NCBI RefSeq assembly: GCF_042453785.1
Contig: NC_091675.1
Span: forward strand, 1,562,501-1,626,500
Length of the DNA: 64,000 bases
Source of the DNA: Malus domestica
Lineage: Eukaryota; Streptophyta; Magnoliopsida; Rosales; Rosaceae
Direction of reading: 5' to 3'
The position numbers and the translations under genes are program-made. The first letter of the stretch is position 1, and every line of letters starts with the position of its first letter. The notes under the pieces are model-generated. The model ran no database searches. It saw only the letters and a list, made by a program, of their open reading frames with translations, and was not told the DNA's origin. Below, one piece after another: positions 54,132 to 64,000 of this stretch.

Positions 54132-56118
54132 AGAGAGAGAGAGAGAGGGAGAGAGAGATAGGTAAGGGTGGGGTCGAGTTGTATTTTGTTGCACAGCTGT
54201 TTCTTTAGTTGCAAAACAATGGGGGAGGAATTTGAACTTTGTAATAACCCACGTGGTTTTCTTTTTACTTTCCAGGTAATATTTTATGGGTTTGCGGACT
54301 TTAGGGCTTTAAACCCCCAAGAAATTAACAAGCCGACTTTGTTTTACCCAAATAGAAAAGGTGACGACATGATCGCCCTGACTCCAGTTCACTCTCCTTC
54401 ACCTTCTTACACTTTTCTTCTCGTAAGCTTCGTATATACACTGTCCGTTACCACATTCTAGTTGTAATGCTTCAAATGAATAATATTAATTAGGGTTTAG
54501 AGAAATGCTATTCACACTCTTAATTTATATGCTATCTTGCATTTTTTCCGTGAGGATTATTTTAAAATTGTAAAATATTAATCTCCAACTATACAATGAC
54601 AAATTGAAAACATGAATAACCGTCGTCTAATTAGTTTTTGCTTATCACTCTCAAGTGGTGCACCACTCTCCTTATTAAGATTTGATAAGTTTAAATTTTG
54701 AAATTTGTATCTATTTATTATATAGATCTCGAAATTTAAATGAATGTAACAGTAATGAATGAAGTGGTGAGCATCATTATCACTTGAAAGTGGTGAGCAA
54801 AAATATTACTTTTAATTAGTGTTATGAAACTTTTACGTTTATCAATCTAACTGACAATAGATTGTGGTGGAGAGATTTTTTAGTGTGTCCAGAACACGAG
54901 ATTATTACATGTCATTATACAATTGTAGGGACTCCTGAAAAGAACAACTTCCTCCAACTGTATAATAATATTGGTGTTCCGTGTTCCGATCACACTGAGA
55001 AAACTCTTGTGGCTGGACGGTACCTAATCCCGATGTGAATAGGCATGATTTACGTGCAAGACGAAATTCCTCTCACCCATTTGGGGTAAAATATTCAGTT
55101 ATTTTGGGACATGCCTTTCCCAAGTCTGTTTCAAATAGGCTATTTATGTAGTATAATCAAATCAACATTCTTGTATATCTACATCTCTCTTGTTAGTTTT
55201 TATGATTGGTAGGACTTCAGTATAGTTGTTGCTGCAACTAGCAATAAAAAGCATTTCAATATCTATAGATGACCTAGATTGTGACTTCAAATTTCCATAT
55301 TTAAAAGTATATAATTAACACTTAATTATACCTTAAGTTAGTTTATCAAGAGTAGTACTTGTGCACATGGAATTGAACCCCCTGCAAATTGAATTGCTTT
55401 AACTAGTATATATATTAATATATTAAACAAAAACTAGCATGGGGGACCAGGTTAATCCATACTTGGTTTAACTTTCACGGGTGCACTTTTAACACCATGA
55501 GACCTAGATAATCGATCTTATTCACGAAAAGAGTGTTATCGAGCTATATGAGATAACACACAAAAATCACTTTAAAAGTCTATCTTTTTCCAAGCGTTTT
55601 ATATATGCATTTCATGGTCAATCTCATGTCTAACCCTTGAAGAAAAACTCAAGTAGAATATTCTTAATCGCATCATTTGTAAGACATTTTTTACAAAAGT
55701 ATGAAATTTATGTTTTTTTAATATCATCTGATTTACCAGTACTCCTTTGTTTGGTCGTTACTCTCTTTTCAAATAACCTTCCAAAAAATACCTAGCTGGC
55801 TCATCTCCTTTAGCAACCCTCCTATATCTCTCATTCCGTACTACTGTTGTACACCCAAATTAAGTCAATGTATAACCCAATAAATAGAACACAGACTACT
55901 ACTTTATCCTTGTAATTTGAGTGTATATAGTTTCGGTTATCGTGATTTAACGCTAGTAATTTAAAAGCAACAATTTAACTTCATCAACTTCTTAATTTCG
56001 ACAAAATTATAGACAGTAATGCAGAAAACTCTGCAGAACTTGGTGTGTGTTTCAACTATTTTTAGAGCAAAAGCATAGCTGTATGTATTGTACTCTCCTC
56101 TTACTAAACCAGTAATTA
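54132..56118. other. AT-rich spacer
   Basis: A GA run at 54136-54158, then about 2 kb without a convincing gene, repeat boundary or RNA. Confidence 0.5.
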
Positions 56119-56330
56119 GGGCTGGTTTGATATTGCTGTGCTTTGAAAAAAAAAAACTGTTTATGCTGTTCTGTGAGAATAAGCTCGTTTTTGCTGCTTC
56201 ACGTTTTCAAATTTTTTTCACCAAAAACTGTGAAAATAAGCTGTTTTTAAGTGTTTACCAAATACCTTATTGAGTTCAGCTTTTTTTTATATCCACTTTT
56301 TATAAAAGCACCTCAGTACCAAACCAATAC
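56119..56330. mobile_element. Short MITE with GGGCTGGTTTGATATTG ends
   Basis: Left end GGGCTGGTTTGATATTGCTG and reverse complement of right end GTATTGGTTTGGTACTGAGG form imperfect TIRs. GTGCTTT follows on both sides. Flanks are TTA and TAA, so a Harbinger-type TWA target is possible but not proven. About 210 bases, no coding capacity. Confidence 0.5.
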
Positions 56331-56789
56331 TAAGACGGTTGGCAATTGCTTTCTGTATGACTTGATTTTCGAAGAACCTACCTAATCATAATATTTACGG
56401 GGCTAGTGGCAACCTAAATTAGCCAAGCACTGCCATGGGGTGAAATAGTTACAACTTACAAGTCCAGTGTGTGTACATATATATATAGCTCTTAGTGAAT
56501 TGTGATTCTAATTCCCAGTTTAGTAGCACAATTGGATCAAATACCGATGCCTAAATTACTATTCCTCCAATTTCTTGATAGAGTCACAGCACTGCAGCTG
56601 TCTTGAAAGCAAACATGTCTTCTTTCCATCATTAAGTTCAAGAGATCTCATTCGTATGATTAAAAAAAAAATGTGATGGATGTACCAATATACAATTGTA
56701 TTTACATTTTCTTTTGTTCCAAATGAGGGGGATTTTTAGCTTACTAGCCTCCCTTTGACAGTCAGAAATTGAACTCAGAACATGTTGTT

Positions 56790-57146
56790 TTAACATATAT
56801 CATATACACGCATTGAATAAGACTGCAACTTTTTTTGCAGGACATATATCATAATCCACGTCCGATCGATGAAAGAATTTAATTTATCTATCCATGGATG
56901 CCTGCTGCCTGCCTTTCCTTCAATTTCAAAGGCTTTGACACCTAACAGTACTAGTTTTCCTTTTTTCTGGTGGCCCTGATTCCAAGTTGGATCCTCGTCA
57001 CCCTTGGCCTCCACATTTCCATGGTTATCATATGCCAGGCAGATGAGTTTCGATTGATGGATTCTTCGAAGACCAAGGACTGGATACCGAATAGGTTGTC
57101 CGATTAGACATTGCTGAGGGCAATGGGGAATCCATCTTCCACCCAT
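56790..57146 (-). CDS. Hypothetical small ORF, 118 aa
   Basis: ATG at 57146 to stop at 56790. The translation starts MGGRWIPHCPQQCLIGQPIR and is hydrophilic in the middle (YDNHGNVEAKGDEDPTWNQG). TATAAAG lies about 30 bases upstream on the same strand. I recognise no domain. It could be a chance frame or an exon of an unknown gene, and its isolation in an 8-kb gene-poor region argues against a real gene. Confidence 0.2.
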   Translation of the reverse strand: MGGRWIPHCPQQCLIGQPIRYPVLGLRRIHQSKLICLAYDNHGNVEAKGDEDPTWNQGHQKKGKLVLLGVKAFEIEGKAGSRHPWIDKLNSFIDRTWIMIYVLQKKLQSYSMRVYDIC

Positions 57147-59504
57147 TTTATTTGAGGAGATAAAGTCTTGATCTTTATAGACCTCTCAACAAGCAAAACC
57201 ATCTATAGAAGGATTAGGATTCATACAAATTAGGTATATATTACAATGTACGACATATATTTCTTATCCAACGTTGATTATCATTCTATACTAATTAATA
57301 TGGAAAGGTGAACCTGTCAAATTAATTCAGTGGTTAAAAAGTTGACGTATGATAGACATTGTTGTATGGTAGAATTTTCTAACAAGTAGTAGGGTGGAAT
57401 TTTTTTGCCATTCTACCATACCGGACCATATCATTACCATATACCGTACCATATTGATTTTTTGCCAAACTGTAATGGTATGATAATTGTACCAAACAAA
57501 CATATTTGGTATGTTATTAGCATCTAAAACTAATACCGACAATATACCATATCGTTTTAAATTATTTATATAAATACATCATATATAATGCTAATTACTA
57601 ATTACTAAATTTTAATTATTCTTTATGTATTTCGTTTAATAACTGTACCAAACCCATCCATCCGTAGTAACGCTCACTTTGTTGTGACGAAGACTCCTAC
57701 TATTTTGGTATAGAGACGGTGACATAATATACCAAAACGGGACCGATGAATGGAAATATAGAATCCTTATCATTGATCATTTATGCATTATTCCAATATA
57801 AAGTTGCCTTTTATATGATTCTGCATGTCCGTCAATGGCTTTGCATTACAAAACCCTTTAAATTTATTCTTTCTGCATGTGCATCTATCTGCCCCTCCTC
57901 ACAAGCTGGAATTGGCATAAAGGATTAGCGATGGCAATTCTAATTATTAAACCCGATAACCATGGATAATTGCCCGAATATATTTAATTTGGATATGAAA
58001 ATTTGAGTATATTTAGGGTATGGGGAAAAACCATGAATATTATTCGGTTATGGTTTTGGATATGGTTATAGGGGTCCCCAATCCGTATCTGTCCCCGAAT
58101 CTGAACCGAATAATATATAGTATAATTATTCATACTATTAAAGTATTAAAATATATATATACACACACACACATATGTATATTCATTATTCGCCAAATCC
58201 CTTACTTTGAGTGTAAATACAAAAATTGCATTATGTGCGTTGCATTTTATGAGAAAGTTCATAAGTTTTGATATGAATCAAAATCTATGAGAATTCAATG
58301 GTACTTATGAGAGATATCAAAGATCAGCTAACATTATCAATGTTTAACTTTAATTTTTATACTCCACAAGATCCATTCATTAAATCATTTTATACATTAA
58401 ATATTTAATGATGAAATTAATATTTATTAAATTATCATGCGTTAATTAAATGAATATATTTTTTGTATTAAATTATCATGCGTTATTAAATTATCAACGA
58501 TATAACCGTTAATCGTTGAGAAATCCGTTATCCGGTGGGTATGGTTATGGATAATACCCGACGGTTAATTTACGTTTATGAATATGATTAATTTTTGTAG
58601 TTATAGGAATGAATATAGCATTTTCGTCCCCAAACTTCAGCTTTGCATACCAGAAGTTTTGTAGATTTTTTGATAAAAAGGAGAAGCCAGCTGGTTGATC
58701 TTGTTGCTGAAATTTTGAGATATATTGAAAGAAAACATCAGAAGCAACCAGGTGATACGATATGCATAACTTGACATATAAGCAGAGGGACATATACTAT
58801 TCTTCTCCATTTGACTGATTTGATAGAAAGTTGGAAAACCATGCACATAACTTTCCTTCATTTAATTATAATTCAAATATTAATTAAGCATATGAAAAAT
58901 CCTACCGTGCCTCCAAGTAAAGTTCAACGGAACCGGATCTCCTCTATTTCTAATAAAACTAAGCATGTTGAGTAGGCGATCAAGATCGTTGAAATTTGAT
59001 ATAACGGCTACAAATAAGGGGTATTCTAAAAGTTATAATAATTGTAAACGGTCCGGATCGTCTGCTCAGTATATATGGATCCCGAGGGGATCCGGTTCCA
59101 AGTTCAACAACAAAATTTTAATTGTTGTATTTTTAAATAAAAATCTAACGATTAAAACATCAAGAATATCTCATGCTCTAGAGTATCGTAAAAAATTAAG
59201 GTAATAACAATTGTTTAGGAAAAGTAAACTGGATTCTTCTTTTTAATTAGGTGCAACTAAATATCTAGTATACATGCATAATATGCCTGTGGCAGCATCT
59301 AAGCTGCAATTTGATTAAAGATTTGCAGCAGGATATGGATTCTTGCACCCTGTCTTTATATATGATGTTATCATGAACGTCATAGACCAAAAAATCTTAT
59401 TCTACTTTATAATATTGTCATAGACCAATAAATCTTATTCTACAGCACTCTGGGACATGCAATTTTTGTGGCTCGGGTGTATAAAAATGTCTTGTTCGCA
59501 TGAA
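57147..59504. other. Spacer with degenerate repeat phrases
   Basis: 57400-57700 is rich in ACCATACCG/GGTATGG-type phrases on both strands and may be an old MITE. 57930-58560 contains inverted GATAACCATGGATAA and TTATCCATAACCATACCC-type phrases around 0.5 kb of AT-rich sequence, also suggesting a decayed MITE. No gene seen. Confidence 0.35.
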
Positions 59505-59673
59505 GTATTTAAAGCTTATTTGAAAGTATTTTTAAAATTATTAAAGATGTTTTTCGTGAAAATATTTTTGATCTCAATACTTAGTAAAAGGATAGGTGAA
59601 TCCGAAGAAACACTTCCTGCAATAAGCACCAATTTTGGATCCCACTTTTAGTCCTTTTAAAAACAGTTTCAAA
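59505..59673. mobile_element. MITE remnant hosting a SINE
   Basis: Blocks such as AAAGATGTTTTTCGTGAAAAT and AAACACTTCCTGCAATAAGC resemble the stretch at 7168-7345 and a frequent Maleae MITE. The SINE-like unit at 59674 is inserted at its right side, after which CAGTTTCAAACAAGC continues. Confidence 0.4.
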
Positions 59674-59784
59674 TATGCAAGTGGCGCTCTACCATAGTAG
59701 TGAAGATGAGTATTACCTATGCACCATGGTGTAGTTTCGAATCTCATTGACTTCCTAATCTAACTGTTTGACCAAAAAAAAAAT
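59674..59784 (+). mobile_element. SINE-like retroposon with 11-bp TSD
   Basis: 111 bases ending in an A-rich tail (CCAAAAAAAAAAT), flanked by the perfect direct repeat ACAGTTTCAAA at 59663-59673 and 59785-59795. Contains a B-box-like GTTTCGAATCTC near 59733 and an upstream GTGGCGCTCTACC that could be a tRNA-like start. Features fit a tRNA-derived SINE mobilised by LINE machinery. Confidence 0.65.
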
Positions 59785-60161
59785 ACAGTTTCAAACAAGC
59801 ATTTAGTGAGGCAAATGTTTGTATTCATATTGCTGACGAATTGGGCCAACTGAAAATGCCCAGCTAAAAAGCCCACAGAAATCATGACTCCTGGGCCACT
59901 CTTGTAGACGGAAAAGATTCAAAATTTATTGGGCCCTAATTGAGGGCTATCCTTTCTTGGTTGGCCTGCCTATTTTTCTTTTTTCTTGGTTGGCCTTAAT
60001 TAAAAAACTCACTTCAAGTTCAAAAAGTACACAACCGATACTTCTTTTAGTAAGTATTTTAAGGTTTTTTTCTCAGCCTATAAATATTTTTTTTGTCAAA
60101 TACTATCAAAAGCGTTTTTGATAATTAAAGCGCTTCTAGTTAAACCAACCCTAATATACAT

Positions 60162-60323
60162 GGTAGAATTTCAAGCCCGTATTTCACACGGCATGATCTG
60201 AGTTCGATTTCTGACGCTGATAAATCACACGATGATGACCAGAAAGAGACTGAAATGCCTCTATAAGACTTCCCGACTCATCCAAAGAGGTGGTCCCCTC
60301 TATATATAAAAGAAGAAGAAAAA
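60162..60323 (+). mobile_element. Second SINE-like retroposon with 9-bp TSD
   Basis: 162 bases between direct repeats AATATACAT at 60153-60161 and 60324-60332. Has a B-box-like GAGTTCGATTTCT near 60202 and an AGAAGAAGAAAA tail. It lies within AAAGCGTTTTTG-type MITE sequence (about 60060-60160). Confidence 0.55.
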
Positions 60324-62483
60324 AATATACATAGAAACATTATTTATTTTTAATGGCGTGTAGTGTCACAATCTTATACGTGGAATTTGTTAAAAAAAAA
60401 AAAAAACAATATGAAGTTTCTTTTTGTGATGGCTTTGACGCGGAGGCTGTCGAGTGAAAGTGGGATCACGTGAATGGAAATGCCACGATCGCAATTATTT
60501 GCCCACAAAGTCGTTGTCGTTTTCTTTGTTTGTGGGAGACTTGGTTTTTAGCCTTTTCTAATTTCCATCGCTCCCATCGCTTTATTATTTGCCCATTTCA
60601 TATTTTGAGTCGACTGGACAATTCATTCTTTTGTATTTTGGAGCCATATTTGACTAAGAATAATCGTTGGCCGCCCCATCAAACTTTTCTAATTCCCTCT
60701 TTGGCCCCAAGAAAATTTATAGTTTTTCATTATTTATTTTTGTTTATTTTCATTAATTTTATTATGATAATCATCAAAGGAGTATAAATAAATCATAGAA
60801 TAATCATTAATTCTACTTTGATTTATTGAAAGTGTAGGTGTTACGAAGTCTTGGTCTCTCACCAATTAACTAATAATTAAGTACTTTTGATTATAAATTT
60901 AGAGACAATATTGGGGTATTTATTGAAATTCTTATCTAATTACGTGAGTTGATAATTAGTTACAATATCTACTATTATCTAGTTGTTATTTAGATGGCCT
61001 TACATTATTAACCATTTTTTGTTTGTTCGTTGTGTCTTAAACAATGCACAAGAAAACATAAGAAAAACACAAATATCATCCTTAAAAATATGAAGATAAA
61101 AAAATATACGATCAATGTTGTGTCATATTTGTTTTTTTTTTAGATGAAATAAGTAATATCATGTATCATATTCGTACTAATAATACCGACACTTTTATTT
61201 ATATCGTTGAAAGAAGTTTCGTACTCGAATTGGAATTGGATTTTGGAACAAAGAAACTAATCAGAACGTTCAAATAATATCGCTATCCATAACCAAAAAC
61301 AATAATATCACGATCATTCTGGCCAAATATTTAATGGAAGTATGTGACACAAGGCTCCAAGGTATCAATAATTTCATATAAACAGGAGAAAAGAAAATTC
61401 AAAGCCAAAGACATAAAAAAACAAAATACAATTATTTAAGAGAAACAGACTCTTATACGGTTAAACTCATATATAAAATTACAACAAAGAATTCAGTTAT
61501 TTTTTAAGTAAAATCATCGTGGTAACTTTCTCGATTATTGAGTTTCACTTTAACGCATTCATCTAAACTTCACTTTATAGCGAAAATCAAGTGTCCAAAG
61601 ATTTAAGTAGGAGAGAATTTTCAATGTACTTAGAATATGAGATGATACATCACATGTCGTTATATAAATAAAAAACAAATTTATTTTTCAAGTGTCACTC
61701 CACTTGCTAATGACATATAATGATGTAACACCTGTGTTTCAGGTATATTGATAACCACTCACAAGAAAAGTAATAATAAATTGTTATTAGTACTCCAAAA
61801 ATCTCATTTGATACTCCAAACTTTATATAATTAGAAAGAAAAATACACTTATAACAAGTGTAGAATAAAATTTTTAAAATGCTAATAACAATCCTAATAA
61901 TAATGTCATGTGGTCCCTTTCCCAATCCAAACACAATCCCAAAGCACCAAGACCAAAATAGTAATTTTATTTAAGTCAACCAACAGTAATCAGTTAATCA
62001 CACACCCAAAAAACTTAACACCCCCCACCTCCACTCCATCCCGCGAATAATCTCATAATTTATTCCAAATATTTTCAACCACACCACCAAAGCCAGGCCC
62101 AGAACTGTTGCCACTGCAAATAGCTAGAACGGCTTCATGGCTTCATTAATGGCTTCCGGTGACTCTGAGAGTGACTCCGTAATACAATACTAGACATAGA
62201 CACACTCTTCCTTGGCGGTTGGTAGGGCATACTCCTCGCTGCCTCTCTCTCTCATTAAACGTTCCACCATCTTCTTCTTCTTCTTCAAGCCCGCTCTCTG
62301 TTCGCAGAGCATTCTTAAGTTTCTTCTCTTCTGTTCGATTCCACTGAGCAGAAAAGAGAAAGATATTTTCAGTTTTGTTTGTTGGGTTTTTGAAGTTTGC
62401 AATTTTATTTGGTGGGTTTTTCACTTTTTCTTGAGTTGCTCAAATTTTCTATCTTGGTGGAGAAAAGAAGAATTTTCAGAGAA
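60324..62483. other. Spacer and 5' region of the LRR kinase gene
   Basis: AT-rich without a gene to about 62000. 62000-62483 is the likely promoter and 5' UTR, containing a short ATG frame (62135-62191, 18 codons) whose presence in the transcript is unknown and a CTTCTT-rich stretch around 62270-62290. Confidence 0.45.
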
Positions 62484-62513
62484 ATGGCGAAGACCAAGAA
62501 GAATCTCCATTGA
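62484..62513 (+). CDS. Upstream ORF of the LRR receptor kinase gene (9 codons)
   Basis: ATG in a good context (GAAATGG) followed by eight codons, translation MAKTKKNLH, and TGA, ending five bases before the main ATG at 62519. So short a distance would make re-initiation inefficient, so it may lower translation of the kinase. Regulation is inferred. Confidence 0.5.
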   Translation: MAKTKKNLH

Positions 62514-62518
62514 CGACC

Positions 62519-64000
62519 ATGAAGTTGTTCTCTGTAACTGAAACGGCAATGGGGGCGAGAGCCCAAGTCGGCGCCTTTGCAGTAACGCTAATCTTGTTCG
62601 TGATTCAGAGCGGTTTTGCGCAGCAGGTTTCTTTGAGCTCCGCCGTGGAACGGTCGGCGTTACTGGAGCTCCGCTCGTCGTTGGGTCTCAGAAGCAAAGA
62701 CTGGCCCATAAAGGCCGACCCTTGTTCGTCCTGGACGGGAGTCACATGCAGCAAGAACGGCCGAGTCACTGGGGTCACCGTGTCCGGTTTGAGGCGAACC
62801 CGACTGGGCCGGAGAAACCCCCGGTTCGCCGTCGATTCACTGACTGATTTCACCCTCTTGTCTATTTTCAACGCCTCCGGGTTTGCGCTTCCCGGGTCCA
62901 TACCCGACTGGTTCGGCCAAAGACTTGGCGCACTCCAGGTGCTCGACCTTAGGTCTGCATCAGTCACTGGTCCTGTTCCTCAGTCGCTCGGTGATTTGAA
63001 AAATCTTACCGCTTTGTATTTATCTGCCAATGGCATCACTGGGATTTTGCCTTCTGCATTGATAAATATAACACAGTTGGAAATTCTTGATCTTTCGAGG
63101 AATGCGATTACTGGGTCAATACCTTCTGGCTTTGCCAATCTTGGAAAGCTTGAAAGTCTTGACCTTTCTTCAAATTTTTTATCTGGGCCAGTTCCACCAG
63201 GTTTGGGAACCCTTTCATGGCTTAAATTCTTGGACTTGTCTGATAACAGTCTCACCGATTCGATTCCGGTTCAGTTTAGTAACCTTTCCCGGTTAGTTGA
63301 GCTTAATCTTACCACGAATTCGTTGTCCGGGTCATTGCCTGCGGAGTTGAGAGGGTTGAGGAGTTTGAGGAGGATGGAGATTGGAGATAATAACCTTGAA
63401 GGTCCAGTACCGCAGGGTTTGTTTTCGAGTCTTGTTCAGCTGGAAGTTCTGGTTCTGAGTCGGAATAAATTTGATGGTGCTCTTCCCGGTGCATTGTGGT
63501 CACTTCCCAGTTTGCGCTTTCTTGATGTATCCCACAACAATTTTACAGGAACTCTGCTGGGCCTCGGTTCAAATGCTAGTGTTAGTGGTGCTGTGTTCAA
63601 CCTTTCTAGTAATCTGTTATATGGAAATCTGACCTTCCCTGTTGGGAAATCTGTCTCAGTCGATTTGTCTGATAATTTTTTCCAAGGCAAGGTAGTCGAA
63701 GATAGTCTAAGCAATGGTACTCTTACTGGAAATTGCCTACAGATAGTACCAAATCAAAGGAGTTTGCAGGATTGTAGACAGTTTTATGAAGAGAGGAGTT
63801 TAACTTTCGATGATTTTGGGGTCCTACAACCAGCTCAGCCACCTTTCCTAGAACCCAAATCAAAGAGTAAGAACCGATTAACATTTATTTTGGTTGGGAT
63901 ATTTGGTGGACTTGGCTTTGTTGTGATTTTGGTACTGGTTCTGGTAGTGCTCCTGAAAATGTGCAATAAAGGCACAAATCAACGAGGAAGTGCAAATGTT
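62519..64000 (+). CDS. LRR receptor-like protein kinase, At2g16250-like, 5' part
   Basis: Open frame of 494 codons from ATG at 62519 to the window edge; the kinase domain lies outside. ATG at 62549 (MGARAQVG) is an alternative start that leaves a cleaner signal peptide (hydrophobic TLILFVIQSGFA, then QQ). Next: an N-terminal cap with DPCSSWTGVTC; about ten leucine-rich repeats of plant type (for example LEILDLSRNAITGSIPSGFA and LKFLDLSDNSLTDSIPVQFS); a short Cys-containing juxtamembrane part (GNCLQIVPNQRSLQDC); and a membrane span at about 454-482 (FILVGIFGGLGFVVILVLVL) followed by KMCNKG. The layout fits the probable LRR kinases of the Arabidopsis At2g16250 group, whose ligand is unknown. 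A tiny uORF precedes it. No intron is needed so far. Confidence 0.9.
   Translation, partial: MKLFSVTETAMGARAQVGAFAVTLILFVIQSGFAQQVSLSSAVERSALLELRSSLGLRSKDWPIKADPCSSWTGVTCSKNGRVTGVTVSGLRRTRLGRRNPRFAVDSLTDFTLLSIFNASGFALPGSIPDWFGQRLGALQVLDLRSASVTGPVPQSLGDLKNLTALYLSANGITGILPSALINITQLEILDLSRNAITGSIPSGFANLGKLESLDLSSNFLSGPVPPGLGTLSWLKFLDLSDNSLTDSIPVQFSNLSRLVELNLTTNSLSGSLPAELRGLRSLRRMEIGDNNLEGPVPQGLFSSLVQLEVLVLSRNKFDGALPGALWSLPSLRFLDVSHNNFTGTLLGLGSNASVSGAVFNLSSNLLYGNLTFPVGKSVSVDLSDNFFQGKVVEDSLSNGTLTGNCLQIVPNQRSLQDCRQFYEERSLTFDDFGVLQPAQPPFLEPKSKSKNRLTFILVGIFGGLGFVVILVLVLVVLLKMCNKGTNQRGSANV

Noticed and set aside
54168-54461. 97-codon plus-strand frame
   Set aside because: No domain, and it spans a probable UTR/spacer; looks like chance.
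60470-60787. 105-codon plus-strand frame
   Set aside because: Phe/Ile-rich AT-biased composition and no domain.

Overview
This is plant nuclear DNA, most likely from a Rosaceae species of the apple/pear group (Maleae). Genes are split by many short GT-AG introns and separated by AT-rich spacers full of transposon debris. Several repeats (a solo LTR beginning TGTTGATGCAC, the MITE families near 8.1, 42.5 and 56.2 kb, and a gene-poor retroelement near 35-39 kb) look like families I associate with Malus and Pyrus. The species call rests on recognition; no search was run.

Host genes from left to right: the 5' end of an AMP-forming acyl-activating enzyme (minus, cut by the window edge); a one-exon HhH-GPD DNA glycosylase (minus, 4.8-5.9 kb); an ERD6-like 6 type tonoplast sugar transporter (plus, 12.5-16.2 kb, 18 coding exons, 487 aa); a one-exon 3-ketoacyl-CoA synthase of the KCS11/KCS4 type (minus, 18.5-20.1 kb); a nine-exon Maf-like nucleotide pyrophosphatase (minus, 22.4-25.3 kb); a DEAD-box RNA helicase 32 gene (minus, 43.0-51.5 kb); a two-exon RADIALIS-like single-MYB protein (minus, 53.0-53.7 kb); and the extracellular and membrane part of an LRR receptor-like kinase similar to At2g16250 (plus, 62.5 kb to the edge). 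These genes are unrelated in function and do not form a pathway or cluster. Exon joins were checked by hand for splice dinucleotides and reading phase.

The middle of the window (25.5-42.3 kb) is a transposon pile-up. A 976-bp PIF/Harbinger-type element lies 0.2 kb upstream of the Maf start codon. It abuts a 6.75-kb full-length Harbinger element so closely that both use the same TAA target trinucleotide. The large element has a DDE transposase gene and a SANT/MYB-like accessory gene, each with one visible lesion, plus a 1.6-kb GT-rich higher-order repeat. Next is a predicted 9-kb non-autonomous Helitron (TC start at 33321, hairpin and CTAG end at 42311, between A and T). It carries a decayed GARP/MYB-like transcription factor gene; a LINE fragment and a gene-poor retroelement with its own 224-aa coiled-coil ORF sit inside one of that gene's introns.

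The strongest observation is at 43.9-49.0 kb. A structurally intact Ty1/Copia retrotransposon, with LTRs identical except for one T in a T-run, a perfect 5-bp duplication (AAATT) and a full-length gag-pol frame, sits inside coding exon 6 of the RNA helicase 32 gene. Removing it with one duplication copy restores an uninterrupted 758-aa helicase frame, so this is a very recent insertion that truncates the protein after its helicase core.

The flanks (0.6-4.7, 6.3-12.4, 16.2-18.5, 20.1-22.4, 51.5-53.0 and 53.7-62.5 kb) are gene-poor. They hold MITEs, two short SINE-like insertions with target duplications, LINE 3' ends and a solo LTR carrying three G-box palindromes.
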